Below are positions 43,604 to 51,266 of a stretch of DNA of 64,000 bases, piece by piece; the first letter of the stretch is position 1; each line of letters begins with the position of its first letter. The notes under the pieces were generated by a model. The model did not search any database. It saw only the letters and a list, made by a program, of their open reading frames with translations, and had not been told where the DNA came from. The stretch is taken from NCBI GenBank assembly GCA_023437715.1, contig JAEZFK010000011.1, positions 1-64,000 of the forward strand, given 5' to 3'. This DNA is from Bacillota bacterium (GTDB taxonomy: Bacteria; Bacillota; Clostridia; Lachnospirales; Lachnospiraceae). The position numbers and the translations under genes were made by a program.

Positions 43604-43693
43604 ATGATGAATTTTGATTCTAAAGACCTTGTGGCTTTTGGTATGTTCATTATTGCATTGCTTACCTTTATATTTTATAATTGTAAGCAGTGA
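43604..43693 (+). CDS. Holin-like toxin peptide candidate (type I toxin-antitoxin)
   Basis: The 29-residue peptide has a short polar start, a single hydrophobic helix V-A-F-G-M-F-I-I-A-L-L-T-F-I-F and a polar end with Cys and Lys. This matches the putative holin-like toxin peptides common in Firmicutes, which have the F-G-M-F-x-I-A-L-L-T-F-I core. GGGAGATGA precedes the ATG (ATGATG; 43607 is the alternative). Its ribosome binding site is in a hairpin, and a minus-strand terminator lies 40 bases downstream, as expected for a convergent antisense RNA. Toxicity and an antitoxin RNA are inferred, not shown. Confidence 0.65.
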   Translation: MMNFDSKDLVAFGMFIIALLTFIFYNCKQ

Positions 43694-43730
43694 ACAGCGT
43701 TTTTCCATAAAGTTCCAGAAGTGGGCATAG

Positions 43731-43772
43731 AAAAACCACCCTTGTAAAACACCGGCGTGCTGTGCAGGGTGG
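43731..43772 (-). terminator. Minus-strand terminator, candidate end of an antisense RNA
   Basis: Read on the minus strand, CCACCCT (complement of 43766-43772) pairs with AGGGTGG (complement of 43736-43742), followed by five T (43731-43735). The AAAAACCACCCTTGTAAAAC arrangement downstream of a holin-like toxin ORF is a recurring layout in Clostridia. Confidence 0.6.
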
Positions 43773-43809
43773 GAAGAACTGCTGCAGGCTTATGGAAGAA
43801 AGGAGAACA

Positions 43810-44019
43810 ATGAAAAGTTTTTTAATCAAGGATACGACAAAAGAAGAACGGGAGGCAATTATCCGGGAGTCACTTGACTGCGGCGGAGGATGCGAGAATT
43901 GTTCCTCCTGCTGGCTTGGGGGAGGCAGTCCCTTTGAGATGTATCAGGATTATGTGGACGGGAAAATGGAAATCGCAGAGATAAACGCGGCGTACAATGC
44001 CAGGTATTTGCGGGGATAA
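43810..44019 (+). CDS. Small Cys-rich conserved protein
   Basis: The 69-residue protein begins M-K-S-F-L-I-K-D-T-T-K-E-E-R and has a Cys cluster D-C-G-G-G-C-E-N-C-S-S-C near residues 22-33, then an acidic helical half ending I-N-A-A-Y-N-A-R-Y. It resembles a small family of unknown function found widely in Lachnospiraceae. The Cys spacing could bind a metal. AGGAGAACA precedes the ATG, and a terminator hairpin follows the stop. Confidence 0.7.
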   Translation: MKSFLIKDTTKEEREAIIRESLDCGGGCENCSSCWLGGGSPFEMYQDYVDGKMEIAEINAAYNARYLRG

Positions 44020-44026
44020 GGGGATC

Positions 44027-44050
44027 GCGGCCCTTTGTGGCCCCGCTTTT
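44027..44050 (+). terminator. Terminator after the Cys-rich gene
   Basis: GCGGCC (44027-44032) pairs with GG-CCCCGC (44039-44046), with a two-base bulge, followed by TTTTG. It starts eight bases after the stop. Confidence 0.6.
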
Positions 44051-44644
44051 GTATAACGACGGACGGCATTTCTCCCGGGAGGAATTATGGGGGATGAGAT
44101 TTCAGATCTTTGGCAATGCTTTCGTTCTCGTCATACTGACCACCGTACTTTGCGGCTTTGTAATTAACTGGCTCATACCCGGCATTCCGATTGCAGAAGC
44201 CCTGGCTCTTGCGGCGATTCTGTTACCGGATACTTCTCACTCCGGGATGCGGTCTTAAACTTTTCTTATACATTTCTGATCGGAGCCGTTTCCGGAATAT
44301 TCCTGGGTCTGTTTATTATTTTCGTCCGCTTCATGCTGCGCAAAAGCGGGATAAATGATCCGGTGTTTCATTCCCTGTTCCAGATTCTGACTCCCTTTGG
44401 CATCTATATTTTTACGGAGGATATCCTGCACGCTTCGGGGGTCATTGCCGTGGTTGCCGCCGGAATCATCCACTCCATTGTCAGGGAGCACACGGAAACA
44501 TTGCGGTTTAAGGTGCTGGATGCAAAACGTTCTGAAATACGCAGAATGTATGAGGCCGGTGAAATAAACGCAGGCCAGGAAAAGGAACTGAGGAAATTCA
44601 CAAACTACATTGAGAGCATTATTTTGTATGAACATAATGAATAA
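44037..44644 (+). pseudogene. NhaP-type Na+/H+ antiporter remnant with deletions
   Basis: Fragments of one CPA1-type antiporter lie in order. PLLYNDGRHFSREELWGMR to A-L-A-A-I-L (to about 44220) is in one frame. Then V-T-G-Y-F-S-L-R-D-A-V-L-N-F-S-Y (from 44222) through H-A-S-G-V-I-A-V-V-A-A-G-I-I-H-S-I is in another. A C-terminal tail with N-Y-I-E-S-I-I-L-Y-E ends at 44644. The N-terminal helices, the segment with the ion-binding Asp residues between the first two fragments, and most of the cytoplasmic domain are missing. Two internal deletions, at least one out of frame, explain this. It cannot make a working antiporter. Confidence 0.78.
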
Positions 44645-44670
44645 TATTTGATGTGCTTAAGGAGGATATC

Positions 44671-45411
44671 ATGAACAGAGGAATCGTTGTTACCGGAGGC
44701 GGACATGGAATAGGAAAACAAATATGCCTGGATTTCATTGAAGCGGGCGATCAGGTGTGCTTTATTGATATAGATGAAAAGAACTCAACTGAGTTTGCAG
44801 AAGGAAATCCAAATCTGTTTTACTTTCATGGAGACGTTGCAGACCCGCTGGCATTAAAACAGTTTATTGAATTTTCCCTTGAAAACATGAAACGAATCGA
44901 TGTTCTGGTCAATAATGCCTGCCGCGGAAATAAGGGGATTTTGTCCGGCTTATCCTATGAAGAATATGACTATACCTTATCCGTCGGATTGAAAGCTCCG
45001 TTTGAATTAAGCCGTTTATGTAAGGATGAACTGATTAAAACCCGGGGGAGAATTATCAATATTGCTTCATCACGGGCATTTCAGTCGGAGCCGGATACGG
45101 AAGCATATGCAAGTGCCAAAGGCGGAATTGTTGCCTTGACCCACGCTCTGGCAATATCACTGGGTCCTGATGTTCTTGTCAACTGCATTGCGCCGGGGTG
45201 GATCAATGTAACAGGGCAGCAGGAATTCAGCCGTGAAGACCGTCTGGCAATTCCGGCAGGAAAAGTAGGAACGCCAAAGGATATATCGGACATGGTGATG
45301 TTTTTATGTAAACAGGATTTTATTACAGGAGAAACCATCACTGTGGATGGAGGAATGAATAAAAGGATGATCTATCACGGCGATTGGAACTGGAATTATA
45401 ATGCCGATTGA
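44671..45411 (+). CDS. Short-chain dehydrogenase/reductase (SDR)
   Basis: The 246-residue oxidoreductase has the classical SDR features: T-G-G-G-H-G-I-G near residue 8-15 for NAD(P) binding, N-N-A near 84, catalytic Ser in N-I-A-S-S-R and Y-A-S-A-K with the Tyr and Lys near 146-150, and G-E-T-I-T-V-D-G-G near the end. An Asp at the end of beta-2 (F-I-D-I-D) favours NAD over NADP. The substrate is unknown. AAGGAGG precedes ATG 44671. It is the only complete gene of this short stretch and ends at a terminator. Confidence 0.9.
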   Translation: MNRGIVVTGGGHGIGKQICLDFIEAGDQVCFIDIDEKNSTEFAEGNPNLFYFHGDVADPLALKQFIEFSLENMKRIDVLVNNACRGNKGILSGLSYEEYDYTLSVGLKAPFELSRLCKDELIKTRGRIINIASSRAFQSEPDTEAYASAKGGIVALTHALAISLGPDVLVNCIAPGWINVTGQQEFSREDRLAIPAGKVGTPKDISDMVMFLCKQDFITGETITVDGGMNKRMIYHGDWNWNYNAD

Positions 45412-45424
45412 AATCAAGCATCAT

Positions 45425-45462
45425 AAAACCGCAATCCCTTGTAAAAAAGGACTGCGGTTTTC
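45425..45462. terminator. Bidirectional terminator between the SDR gene and the minus-strand small gene
   Basis: AAAACCGCA (45425-45433) pairs with TGCGGTTTT (45453-45461), extended by TCC/GGA. T runs exist on both strands because the stem ends are A/T rich. Confidence 0.82.
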
Positions 45463-45482
45463 CTTAATATCTGTGACTGAGA

Positions 45483-45722
45483 TTACTTCCAGCCGGAGAG
45501 CCAGGATTTGTCATTTGCAATGGCAGTCACTATTTCCTCTCCGGATTTGAAATTATCAAAGGTTCCCTTGTTAATTTCGTTAATGGCTCTGCTTAACAGG
45601 TCTTCATAATAAGCTTCCGGTGTTATCTCCGTGGTGGTCTGGTGGAAATGCTGCTGGGATTCGGAGGAAGCGATTCGTGCATATTCGTTTTTCACCTGGG
45701 CGATGAGTTTATCACGATCCAT
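45483..45722 (-). CDS. Small hypothetical protein
   Basis: The 79-residue soluble, mainly helical and acidic protein starts M-D-R-D-K-L-I-A-Q-V-K-N-E-Y and has a conserved-looking Y-Y-E-D-L-L-S-R-A-I-N-E-I segment. No domain is recognised. AAAGGAGC precedes the ATG. It lies 28 bases after the 49-codon gene on the same strand, so both probably share a transcript. Confidence 0.65.
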   Translation of the reverse strand: MDRDKLIAQVKNEYARIASSESQQHFHQTTTEITPEAYYEDLLSRAINEINKGTFDNFKSGEEIVTAIANDKSWLSGWK

Positions 45723-45750
45723 ATAATTTGCTCCTTTGCATAAACGTTTA

Positions 45751-45900
45751 CTATTTATCGTTTCCGGGTTTGTGGCGGCTGGCAGACTGCTTCTTGGTGT
45801 TTCGGCTTTCTCCGTCTAATGCGCTTTCAGCCATGGTAGGGCCGCCGTTTGATTTTTTCTTGCGAACTGATTTTGGATCAAGCTGTGAGTCTTTTGACAT
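45751..45900 (-). CDS. Very small basic protein (49 aa)
   Basis: This ORF starts MSKDSQLDPKSVRKKKSNGG and continues with T-M-A-E-S-A-L-D-G-E-S-R and a Lys/Arg-rich C terminus. It is hydrophilic and probably unstructured. AAGGAGAATGATT stands directly before the ATG, which is good evidence of translation. It forms a two-gene unit with the small gene at 45483. No family is recognised. Confidence 0.6.
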   Translation of the reverse strand: MSKDSQLDPKSVRKKKSNGGPTMAESALDGESRNTKKQSASRHKPGNDK

Positions 45901-45999
45901 AATCATTCTCCTTAATTTTTATGGAGTTATTATTTGCAGGTAAAAGGATATTATTCAGAAATGTGGCTGTGCAGTGTATTGGTATTATTTAAAGGAAGG

Positions 46000-46005
46000 T
46001 ATAAT
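46000..46005 (+). promoter_or_regulatory. Candidate -10 box of the flavin reductase gene
   Basis: TATAAT at 46000-46005, with TTGGTA at 45979-45984 as a poorly spaced -35 (15 bases). A short inverted repeat, ATATG-A-CATAT, overlaps its downstream edge. Confidence 0.45.
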
Positions 46006-46052
46006 ATGACATATGATAAAATAATATAAGCTATTTCATAGGAGGTATTATG

Positions 46053-47981
46053 ATGTTTCAGAATATTCTTAAAAAGGGTAATATTGGGTCTGTTGAACTG
46101 AAAAACAGAATGATTATGCCTGCAATGGGGTCACATCACGGAACTGATGACGGCAGGGTAAATGAAGAATTGATTGAATATTATGGGGCCCGTGCCAGGG
46201 GCGGATTTGGGCTTATCATCGTTGAATTTACCTGTGTTGATCCGTCCGGAAAGGCATTGCCGGGTCAGCTGATGGCGGATACGGATGAATGTATTGAGGG
46301 ATTTAAACAGCTTACGGACAGGATTCATCAGGAAGATGGGAAGATATTTTTACAGCTGCAGCATTCCGGCCGCCAGACCGTCTCCCATTTCACCGGGATG
46401 CAGCCCGTTGCACCGTCTCCCATTCCCTGTCCCGTCAATAAGGAGCTGCCCAGAGAATTAACCATTGATGAAATCAGGCAGATTGTTAAAAAGTACGGTG
46501 ACGCCGCGGTCAGGGCAAAAAAAGCGGGATTTGACGGCGTTGAAGTCCATGGAGCTCACGGATACCTGCCGGCGCAGTTTTTATCCAGCTACAGCAATAA
46601 GCGTCTGGATGAGTATGGCGGAGATATCATGGGAAGATGTAAATTTGCGGTTGAAATTATTAAAGATATAAAGAAAAAATGCGGAAGCGATTTTCCAATA
46701 AGCTTTAGAATCAGCGGTGACGAAAGAGTTGAGGGCGGAAGAAGGGCAGGAGAAACGGCGATTATTGCAAAATATCTGGAGCTGGCAGGAGCAGATGCCA
46801 TACATGTTTCAACCGGTGTGTATGCCAGCATGAGATACATGGTGGCGCCTGCCAATGTTCCCAACGGATTTAACTTAGAGGATACGGAAGTCATAAAGAA
46901 GGCCGTAACCATCCCGGTGATTGCAGTAGGAAGAATTAATGATCCTGCCATGGCAGACTTTGTGGTGGAATCAGGGATTGCAGATTTTATCGCTTTAGGC
47001 CGGGCCTCTCTGGCAGACCCGGAATTTGCCAAAAAGATAGCGGAAGACAGGGCGGATGAAATCTCTCCTTGTGTGGGCTGTCTGACCAGATGCAACGGCG
47101 CTCCCGGAATTGATCCCGACGATCACGGAGTTTCCTGCATGATTAATCCCTTTACCGGACATGAGCTCTTTATGAAGATCGAACCGGCCTCCGCTCCCAG
47201 GAAAATCATTGTGGTAGGCGGCGGCCCCGCAGGACTTGAAGCCGCATGGATTTGCGCTGCAAGAGGCAATGATGTTACCCTGTATGAAAAAGACAATAAA
47301 CCGGGTGGTCAGGTAATACCGGGAAATGTTCCTCCCGCAAAGCATGAATTAGCCAGAGCCTTAAGATATTATATTAAAATGTGTGAAAAATTTGGCGTGA
47401 ATATTCAATTAGGAACAGAAGCGGATGCGGAAACCATTATTAAGGCGAATCCGGATGAGGTCATTCTGGCAACCGGAGCGGTGCCGGTTCTGCCTGACAT
47501 TGAAAATGAAGGAATCACGGTAGTTCAGGCAGTTGATGTTTTAAACGGCAAGGTTTATGCAGGGGACAGGTCGCTGATTGTCGGCGGCGGCATGGTCGGA
47601 CTGGAGACGGCAGAATACCTTTTGTCACAAAATAAAAAAGCGGCCGTAGTTGAGATGACGGAACAGACAGGTGCAGGGCTTAATCCCAGCATTCAATATT
47701 TTATTTATGAAACCTTAAAAAAGGGAGAGGTAGAGCTGCTGACTAACACGAAGGTGGAAAGATTTACCCCTGACGGTATTGTAGCATCAACGCCTGAGGG
47801 GGAAATCAAACGAACCGGATATGACACAATTATACTCGCAATTGGAGCAAAGGCTTATAATCCTCTGGAAGAGAAGCTGAAATCGAAAGTGAAATCCCTG
47901 CATGTAATCGGAGACGCGGTAAAATCCAGAAGAATTGTAGATGCAGTTGAGGAGGCGGCACGTTTGGCGGTGACAATTTAA
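46053..47981 (+). CDS. NADH:flavin oxidoreductase / 2,4-dienoyl-CoA reductase family (OYE with FeS and FAD domains)
   Basis: The 642-residue enzyme has three parts. An old-yellow-enzyme barrel (1-340) has G-V-E-V-H-G-A-H-G-Y-L and R-x-D-E-Y-G-G near 175-200. A 4Fe-4S motif C-V-G-C-L-T-R-C follows with a fourth Cys in V-S-C-M-I-N-P (about 340-365). An FAD/NAD domain has GGGPAGLEAAW near 390 and G-G-G-M-V-G-L-E-T-A-E near 512. Relatives include FadH, trimethylamine dehydrogenase and the bile-acid enzyme BaiCD/BaiH. The substrate, an enoate or an enone, cannot be fixed here. GGAGG lies seven bases before ATG 46053; ATG 46050 is the alternative. Confidence 0.9.
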   Translation: MFQNILKKGNIGSVELKNRMIMPAMGSHHGTDDGRVNEELIEYYGARARGGFGLIIVEFTCVDPSGKALPGQLMADTDECIEGFKQLTDRIHQEDGKIFLQLQHSGRQTVSHFTGMQPVAPSPIPCPVNKELPRELTIDEIRQIVKKYGDAAVRAKKAGFDGVEVHGAHGYLPAQFLSSYSNKRLDEYGGDIMGRCKFAVEIIKDIKKKCGSDFPISFRISGDERVEGGRRAGETAIIAKYLELAGADAIHVSTGVYASMRYMVAPANVPNGFNLEDTEVIKKAVTIPVIAVGRINDPAMADFVVESGIADFIALGRASLADPEFAKKIAEDRADEISPCVGCLTRCNGAPGIDPDDHGVSCMINPFTGHELFMKIEPASAPRKIIVVGGGPAGLEAAWICAARGNDVTLYEKDNKPGGQVIPGNVPPAKHELARALRYYIKMCEKFGVNIQLGTEADAETIIKANPDEVILATGAVPVLPDIENEGITVVQAVDVLNGKVYAGDRSLIVGGGMVGLETAEYLLSQNKKAAVVEMTEQTGAGLNPSIQYFIYETLKKGEVELLTNTKVERFTPDGIVASTPEGEIKRTGYDTIILAIGAKAYNPLEEKLKSKVKSLHVIGDAVKSRRIVDAVEEAARLAVTI

Positions 47982-48035
47982 GCAGAAGGCTGCCGAAGAA
48001 AGAACAGGCAAATCAAATAATAGAGGAGCAGGTAA

Positions 48036-48452
48036 ATGAACGGTCTTATATTGAGAAAAGCAGATGATGCAGATGGGGCTGATATTTTCCAGCTGCAAGC
48101 AGATGTATTCGGAGGAGAACAAAGGATTTCTTCTGCAATGATTCCCCTGCCCCATGAGAACTCTCCCCAATGGTGGTGCGCTTTCACAGGCACCTCAATG
48201 GTGGGAGCGGTCGCCGCATGGAAAGAAAAGGGTCAGGTGCATTGGGGGAGGTTTGCAATAAAACAAAACATGGAAGCAAGGGATGCCACAGTAAAAATAG
48301 TTTGCGGTATGGGCGGAAAAATCATCGGGGAACAGTCTTACCGGTACTATAATGAGAAAATGTGGAACAGACGGTATGCAAAATGCGTAAGCTTTGAAGA
48401 TGCTCTTTCTATGTTTCAGACAGCCGGTTCAGGGCTTAATAGCGATATGTAA
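48036..48452 (+). pseudogene. GNAT-like acetyltransferase with an internal deletion
   Basis: The 138-residue product begins like a GNAT protein. At residues about 72-85, HWGRFAIKQNM is followed directly by E-A-R-D-A-T-V-K-I-V-C-G-M-G-G. In GNATs of this type the stretch between these two elements holds the acetyl-CoA-binding R/Q-x-x-G-x-G loop and its helix (about 30 residues). Their absence, with the frame intact, suggests an in-frame deletion and loss of activity. GAGGAGCAGG precedes the ATG. It lies 54 bases after the flavin reductase and may be co-transcribed. Confidence 0.55.
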
Positions 48453-48454
48453 AA

Positions 48455-48613
48455 TCAACGGCTTCTGAAATAGCCTTTATCTAACAGCAGGCTCAAGGCG
48501 ATTCCCATAATCAGCCCTATCCCCAGATTGTTTATTATGGCTCCGAATATTAAGCCCAGGCTGATCCCCAAAGCCAGGTAGTGCTGGTATGAATTGTTTT
48601 TGTTATTCAGCAT
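48455..48613 (-). CDS. Small glycine-zipper membrane protein (52 aa)
   Basis: The ORF encodes a polar N terminus, then LALGISLGLIFGAIINN and IGLIMGIALSLLL, two helices with small residues every four positions (G-x-x-x-G-type), and a short basic end. AAAAGGGG precedes the ATG on the minus strand. It resembles small glycine-zipper family membrane proteins found in many Firmicutes. The function is unknown. It converges on the GNAT-like gene, ending two bases past its stop. Confidence 0.6.
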   Translation of the reverse strand: MLNNKNNSYQHYLALGISLGLIFGAIINNLGIGLIMGIALSLLLDKGYFRSR

Positions 48614-48818
48614 AATATGTACCCCTTTTTACTTTTTAAATATTTTACATCGGTTATTGGACGAAGTATACTGGTATTTTCTGAGAAAGCCGGGACAAAG
48701 GTTACTGTTCAGCCATGCCATGAACAGTAACGAGCAAATAGATGTGCTAGACTTCACCGGAGTTTCATATGATTTTATGAATATAGCATAAAAGCTGAAA
48801 AGTAAAGCAGGTGGATCA

Positions 48819-49433
48819 TTGGACAGGACGTATTATATTACGGACAACAGCGCGTGGGATGAAAACACAATCTATGAATATGTGGAAGATATTTTTAAGG
48901 GTTTTACAGACGCCTCCATCCCCCAATCGCCGGAGCTGGCGGAGGAATACGGAGGAGTGCAGTATTACGGCGCATTGGATTTGCTTACCTATGAATATCT
49001 CATTATGGAGCTTGACAGCCTTTCCATACCCATGGCGCTTCCGGCGGCAATTGTTTTAGAGGCGGCGGCAGAGCAGTTTCTCTATAAAAATGAGGATAAG
49101 CCGGAAGATCTGGATTCTCCCGATATAAGCCTCTTTTCCAGACTTTCGCCCTCGAGACGGCTTCAGACCGTCAATTTGCTGATCCAGCCCGACGGTCTTC
49201 AATATTTCCCGGTGCTGCCGCAGTTACGGCAGGAAGATCTTTTTCCCGTCATCATGTCCTTAAACAGATTAACTCTTATGGGGTATTATTCGGAATGGTC
49301 GGGATATGGCTCTACACGCCTTAATCCGCCCGGACAGCGCACCTTGGAGCATTTCCCTGTCAGCTGGGAACAGATCGGATACCCGGGGCCCTCCAAGGGT
49401 TACCGTGTTGCAAGATCCTATAGCTATGCTTAA
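48819..49433 (+). CDS. Small subunit partner of a GMC oxidoreductase (gluconate 2-dehydrogenase subunit 3-like)
   Basis: The 204-residue helical protein lies 35 bases before a GMC-family flavoprotein and has the size and layout of the gluconate 2-dehydrogenase subunit 3 family. Those proteins are chaperone-like small subunits and often carry a Tat signal, which is absent here. It starts at TTG 48819 with AGGTGGATCA upstream. It has no clear motif beyond a helical pattern, so the family call depends mostly on context. Confidence 0.6.
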   Translation: MDRTYYITDNSAWDENTIYEYVEDIFKGFTDASIPQSPELAEEYGGVQYYGALDLLTYEYLIMELDSLSIPMALPAAIVLEAAAEQFLYKNEDKPEDLDSPDISLFSRLSPSRRLQTVNLLIQPDGLQYFPVLPQLRQEDLFPVIMSLNRLTLMGYYSEWSGYGSTRLNPPGQRTLEHFPVSWEQIGYPGPSKGYRVARSYSYA

Positions 49434-49468
49434 TTACCGGTGATTAACGATGGATTGGAGGGGAAGAT

Positions 49469-51181
49469 ATGAGTAATGGGTATGATGCGGATGTAATTGT
49501 AATCGGCGCCGGAGGCGGAGGGGCCGTGGCTGCAAAAGAGCTTGGGGAAAAGGGAGTTAAGGTGCTGGTGCTTGAGGCCGGACCCTGGTACGGCAATAAA
49601 CAATGGCCGGAACCAAACGGCGGGCCCGGAGCCCAAAGCAGCTCCAGCCACGATGATCTTGACATCGGGCTGTTGAAAAAAAGCTTTACAGATCTGGAAG
49701 ATGATATGAATGATATGGTGTCCGGTAAATTCCGCTGGGGCCCCGGGGACAGAAGCCAGAGTCCCTGGCCCAGAATCAACCGGGAGGGAGGCTTTGTCTG
49801 GCAGAGTGCGGGAGTAGGCGGAACCACGCTCACTTATTTTGCAAATTCCCCCCGCGCCTATCCTCAGGCCTTTGAAGAATGGCCGATTTCTTATGAGGAA
49901 ATGATTCCCTATTATGAAAAGGTGGAAAGTACATTGCCTGTTCATACGGCCACAGGGACGTCAAAGGAAGATTTATTTTACTACGGCGCAAGGAAAATGG
50001 GCTGGCAGCTCATGGATACCAAGGATATGACCGAGCCGGGATACCGCCCCCAGCCCAATGCCATTTTGCAGGTAAATCCCCATCTTAATGATCCTGATTT
50101 TGATATACAGAATAACAATACCGTGGGATGTACCTTAAGGGGGCATTGCGTAAACGGCTGCAACATTGGACCGACCGTGGATTCGGTGGCGAAGCGGTCC
50201 ACTCTGGTGAGCTATATACCTCTTGCCCTCAGTACGGGAAATGTGGAAATCAGGCCCAATACCTTTGTCACCCGCGTCCATACGGAAGAGGGAGAAGAAG
50301 GGCTGTATGCCTCCGGAGTGACCTGCAGGAATACCTGGACGGGAGAAATCAGCGAATTAAGGGCAAAGGTCATTGTCATGTCCGGAGGCTCCATTGAAAC
50401 TCCAAGGCTCTGGCTCAATTCCGGCCTGCCGGAAAATGAATGGGTCGGAAAGGGACTGACCAATCACCTCATTGATTGCGTTTCCGGTATTTTTGATGAA
50501 GCAGATTTAATGAATGCCCTGGGAATGTCCGATGTGAAGCCCTATGTGGGACAGAATTCCGCAGCAAGATTCGATTATCCGGGCCTTGGAGCATTTGAGC
50601 CCTTTGGAGTAAGTCCGGGAGTCTATTCCACCATGATATACGGAATCAGCCAAAAGGGGTATTATTTCCAGAACGAAACAAACGGAGAAGAGCCCTGGGA
50701 TATAGAAGGCATGGTTGTGGGAGAGCTGCTGAAGGAATTCATGATGAACTATACCAGGACATTGAGCATAGTCATTTTCTCCGATGATGAGGTAAGCCAG
50801 AACAATGGCATCACTCTGGACCCGGAACGAAAGGATGAAAATGGATACATACCGGTCATTTCCTATCAGATGAGCGAAAGGGATGTGGCAAAGAGAGACC
50901 AGCTGGCCAGGTATGCCAGTGAAATATTGAGAAAAGCAGGGGCTAAAACCGTCACCCGGGCAAACTGGCCTCCCAATGTCTGGGCCCATATTATGAGCAC
51001 CATGCGCATCGGATATGTGACGGATACGGATTGTGAGGCGAAGCAGGTAAAACGGCTGTTCATTGCGGACAACAGCGTCCTCTGCAACGGACTGGGCGGC
51101 CCAAATCCCACCCTCACCAATCAGGCTCTGGCAACCAGGACGTCGGAGAAGATCATGGCAAAATATTTCAGCGGCATGTAA
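49469..51181 (+). CDS. GMC family FAD-dependent oxidoreductase
   Basis: The 570-residue flavoenzyme has the N-terminal FAD Rossmann motif V-I-V-I-G-A-G-G-G-G-A-V-A-A-K-E-L (residues 10-26) followed by V-L-V-L-E-A-G-P. A mid-region H-C-V-N-G-C-N motif is like those in gluconate/sorbitol-type dehydrogenases. The C-terminal segment has W-A-H-I-M-S-T-M-R-I-G near 510 and D-N-S-V-L-C-N-G-L-G-G-P-N-P-T. It probably oxidises an alcohol group of a sugar acid or polyol with the small subunit encoded before it. No cytochrome gene is nearby, so the electron acceptor is unknown. TTGGAGGGG precedes the ATG. Confidence 0.88.
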   Translation: MSNGYDADVIVIGAGGGGAVAAKELGEKGVKVLVLEAGPWYGNKQWPEPNGGPGAQSSSSHDDLDIGLLKKSFTDLEDDMNDMVSGKFRWGPGDRSQSPWPRINREGGFVWQSAGVGGTTLTYFANSPRAYPQAFEEWPISYEEMIPYYEKVESTLPVHTATGTSKEDLFYYGARKMGWQLMDTKDMTEPGYRPQPNAILQVNPHLNDPDFDIQNNNTVGCTLRGHCVNGCNIGPTVDSVAKRSTLVSYIPLALSTGNVEIRPNTFVTRVHTEEGEEGLYASGVTCRNTWTGEISELRAKVIVMSGGSIETPRLWLNSGLPENEWVGKGLTNHLIDCVSGIFDEADLMNALGMSDVKPYVGQNSAARFDYPGLGAFEPFGVSPGVYSTMIYGISQKGYYFQNETNGEEPWDIEGMVVGELLKEFMMNYTRTLSIVIFSDDEVSQNNGITLDPERKDENGYIPVISYQMSERDVAKRDQLARYASEILRKAGAKTVTRANWPPNVWAHIMSTMRIGYVTDTDCEAKQVKRLFIADNSVLCNGLGGPNPTLTNQALATRTSEKIMAKYFSGM

Positions 51182-51210
51182 GCTCAGCCCCTGGTCACAT
51201 ATTAAAAAAG

Positions 51211-51256
51211 GTGCTGTCCCATAGATGAATCAGCTTCTATGGAGCAGCACTTTCTT
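51211..51256. terminator. Bidirectional terminator between convergent genes
   Basis: GTGCTG (51211-51216) pairs with CAGCAC (51245-51250), and CCATAGA (51219-51225) with TCTATGG (51236-51242). TTTCTT follows on the plus strand and a poly-T (complement of AAAAAA, 51204-51209) on the minus strand. Confidence 0.85.
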
Positions 51257-51266
51257 ATGTCTTGTA

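Noticed and set aside
46053..47981. Assignment as bile-acid enzyme BaiCD/BaiH
   Set aside because: The domain layout fits, but so do many enoate reductases, and no other bai genes are near.
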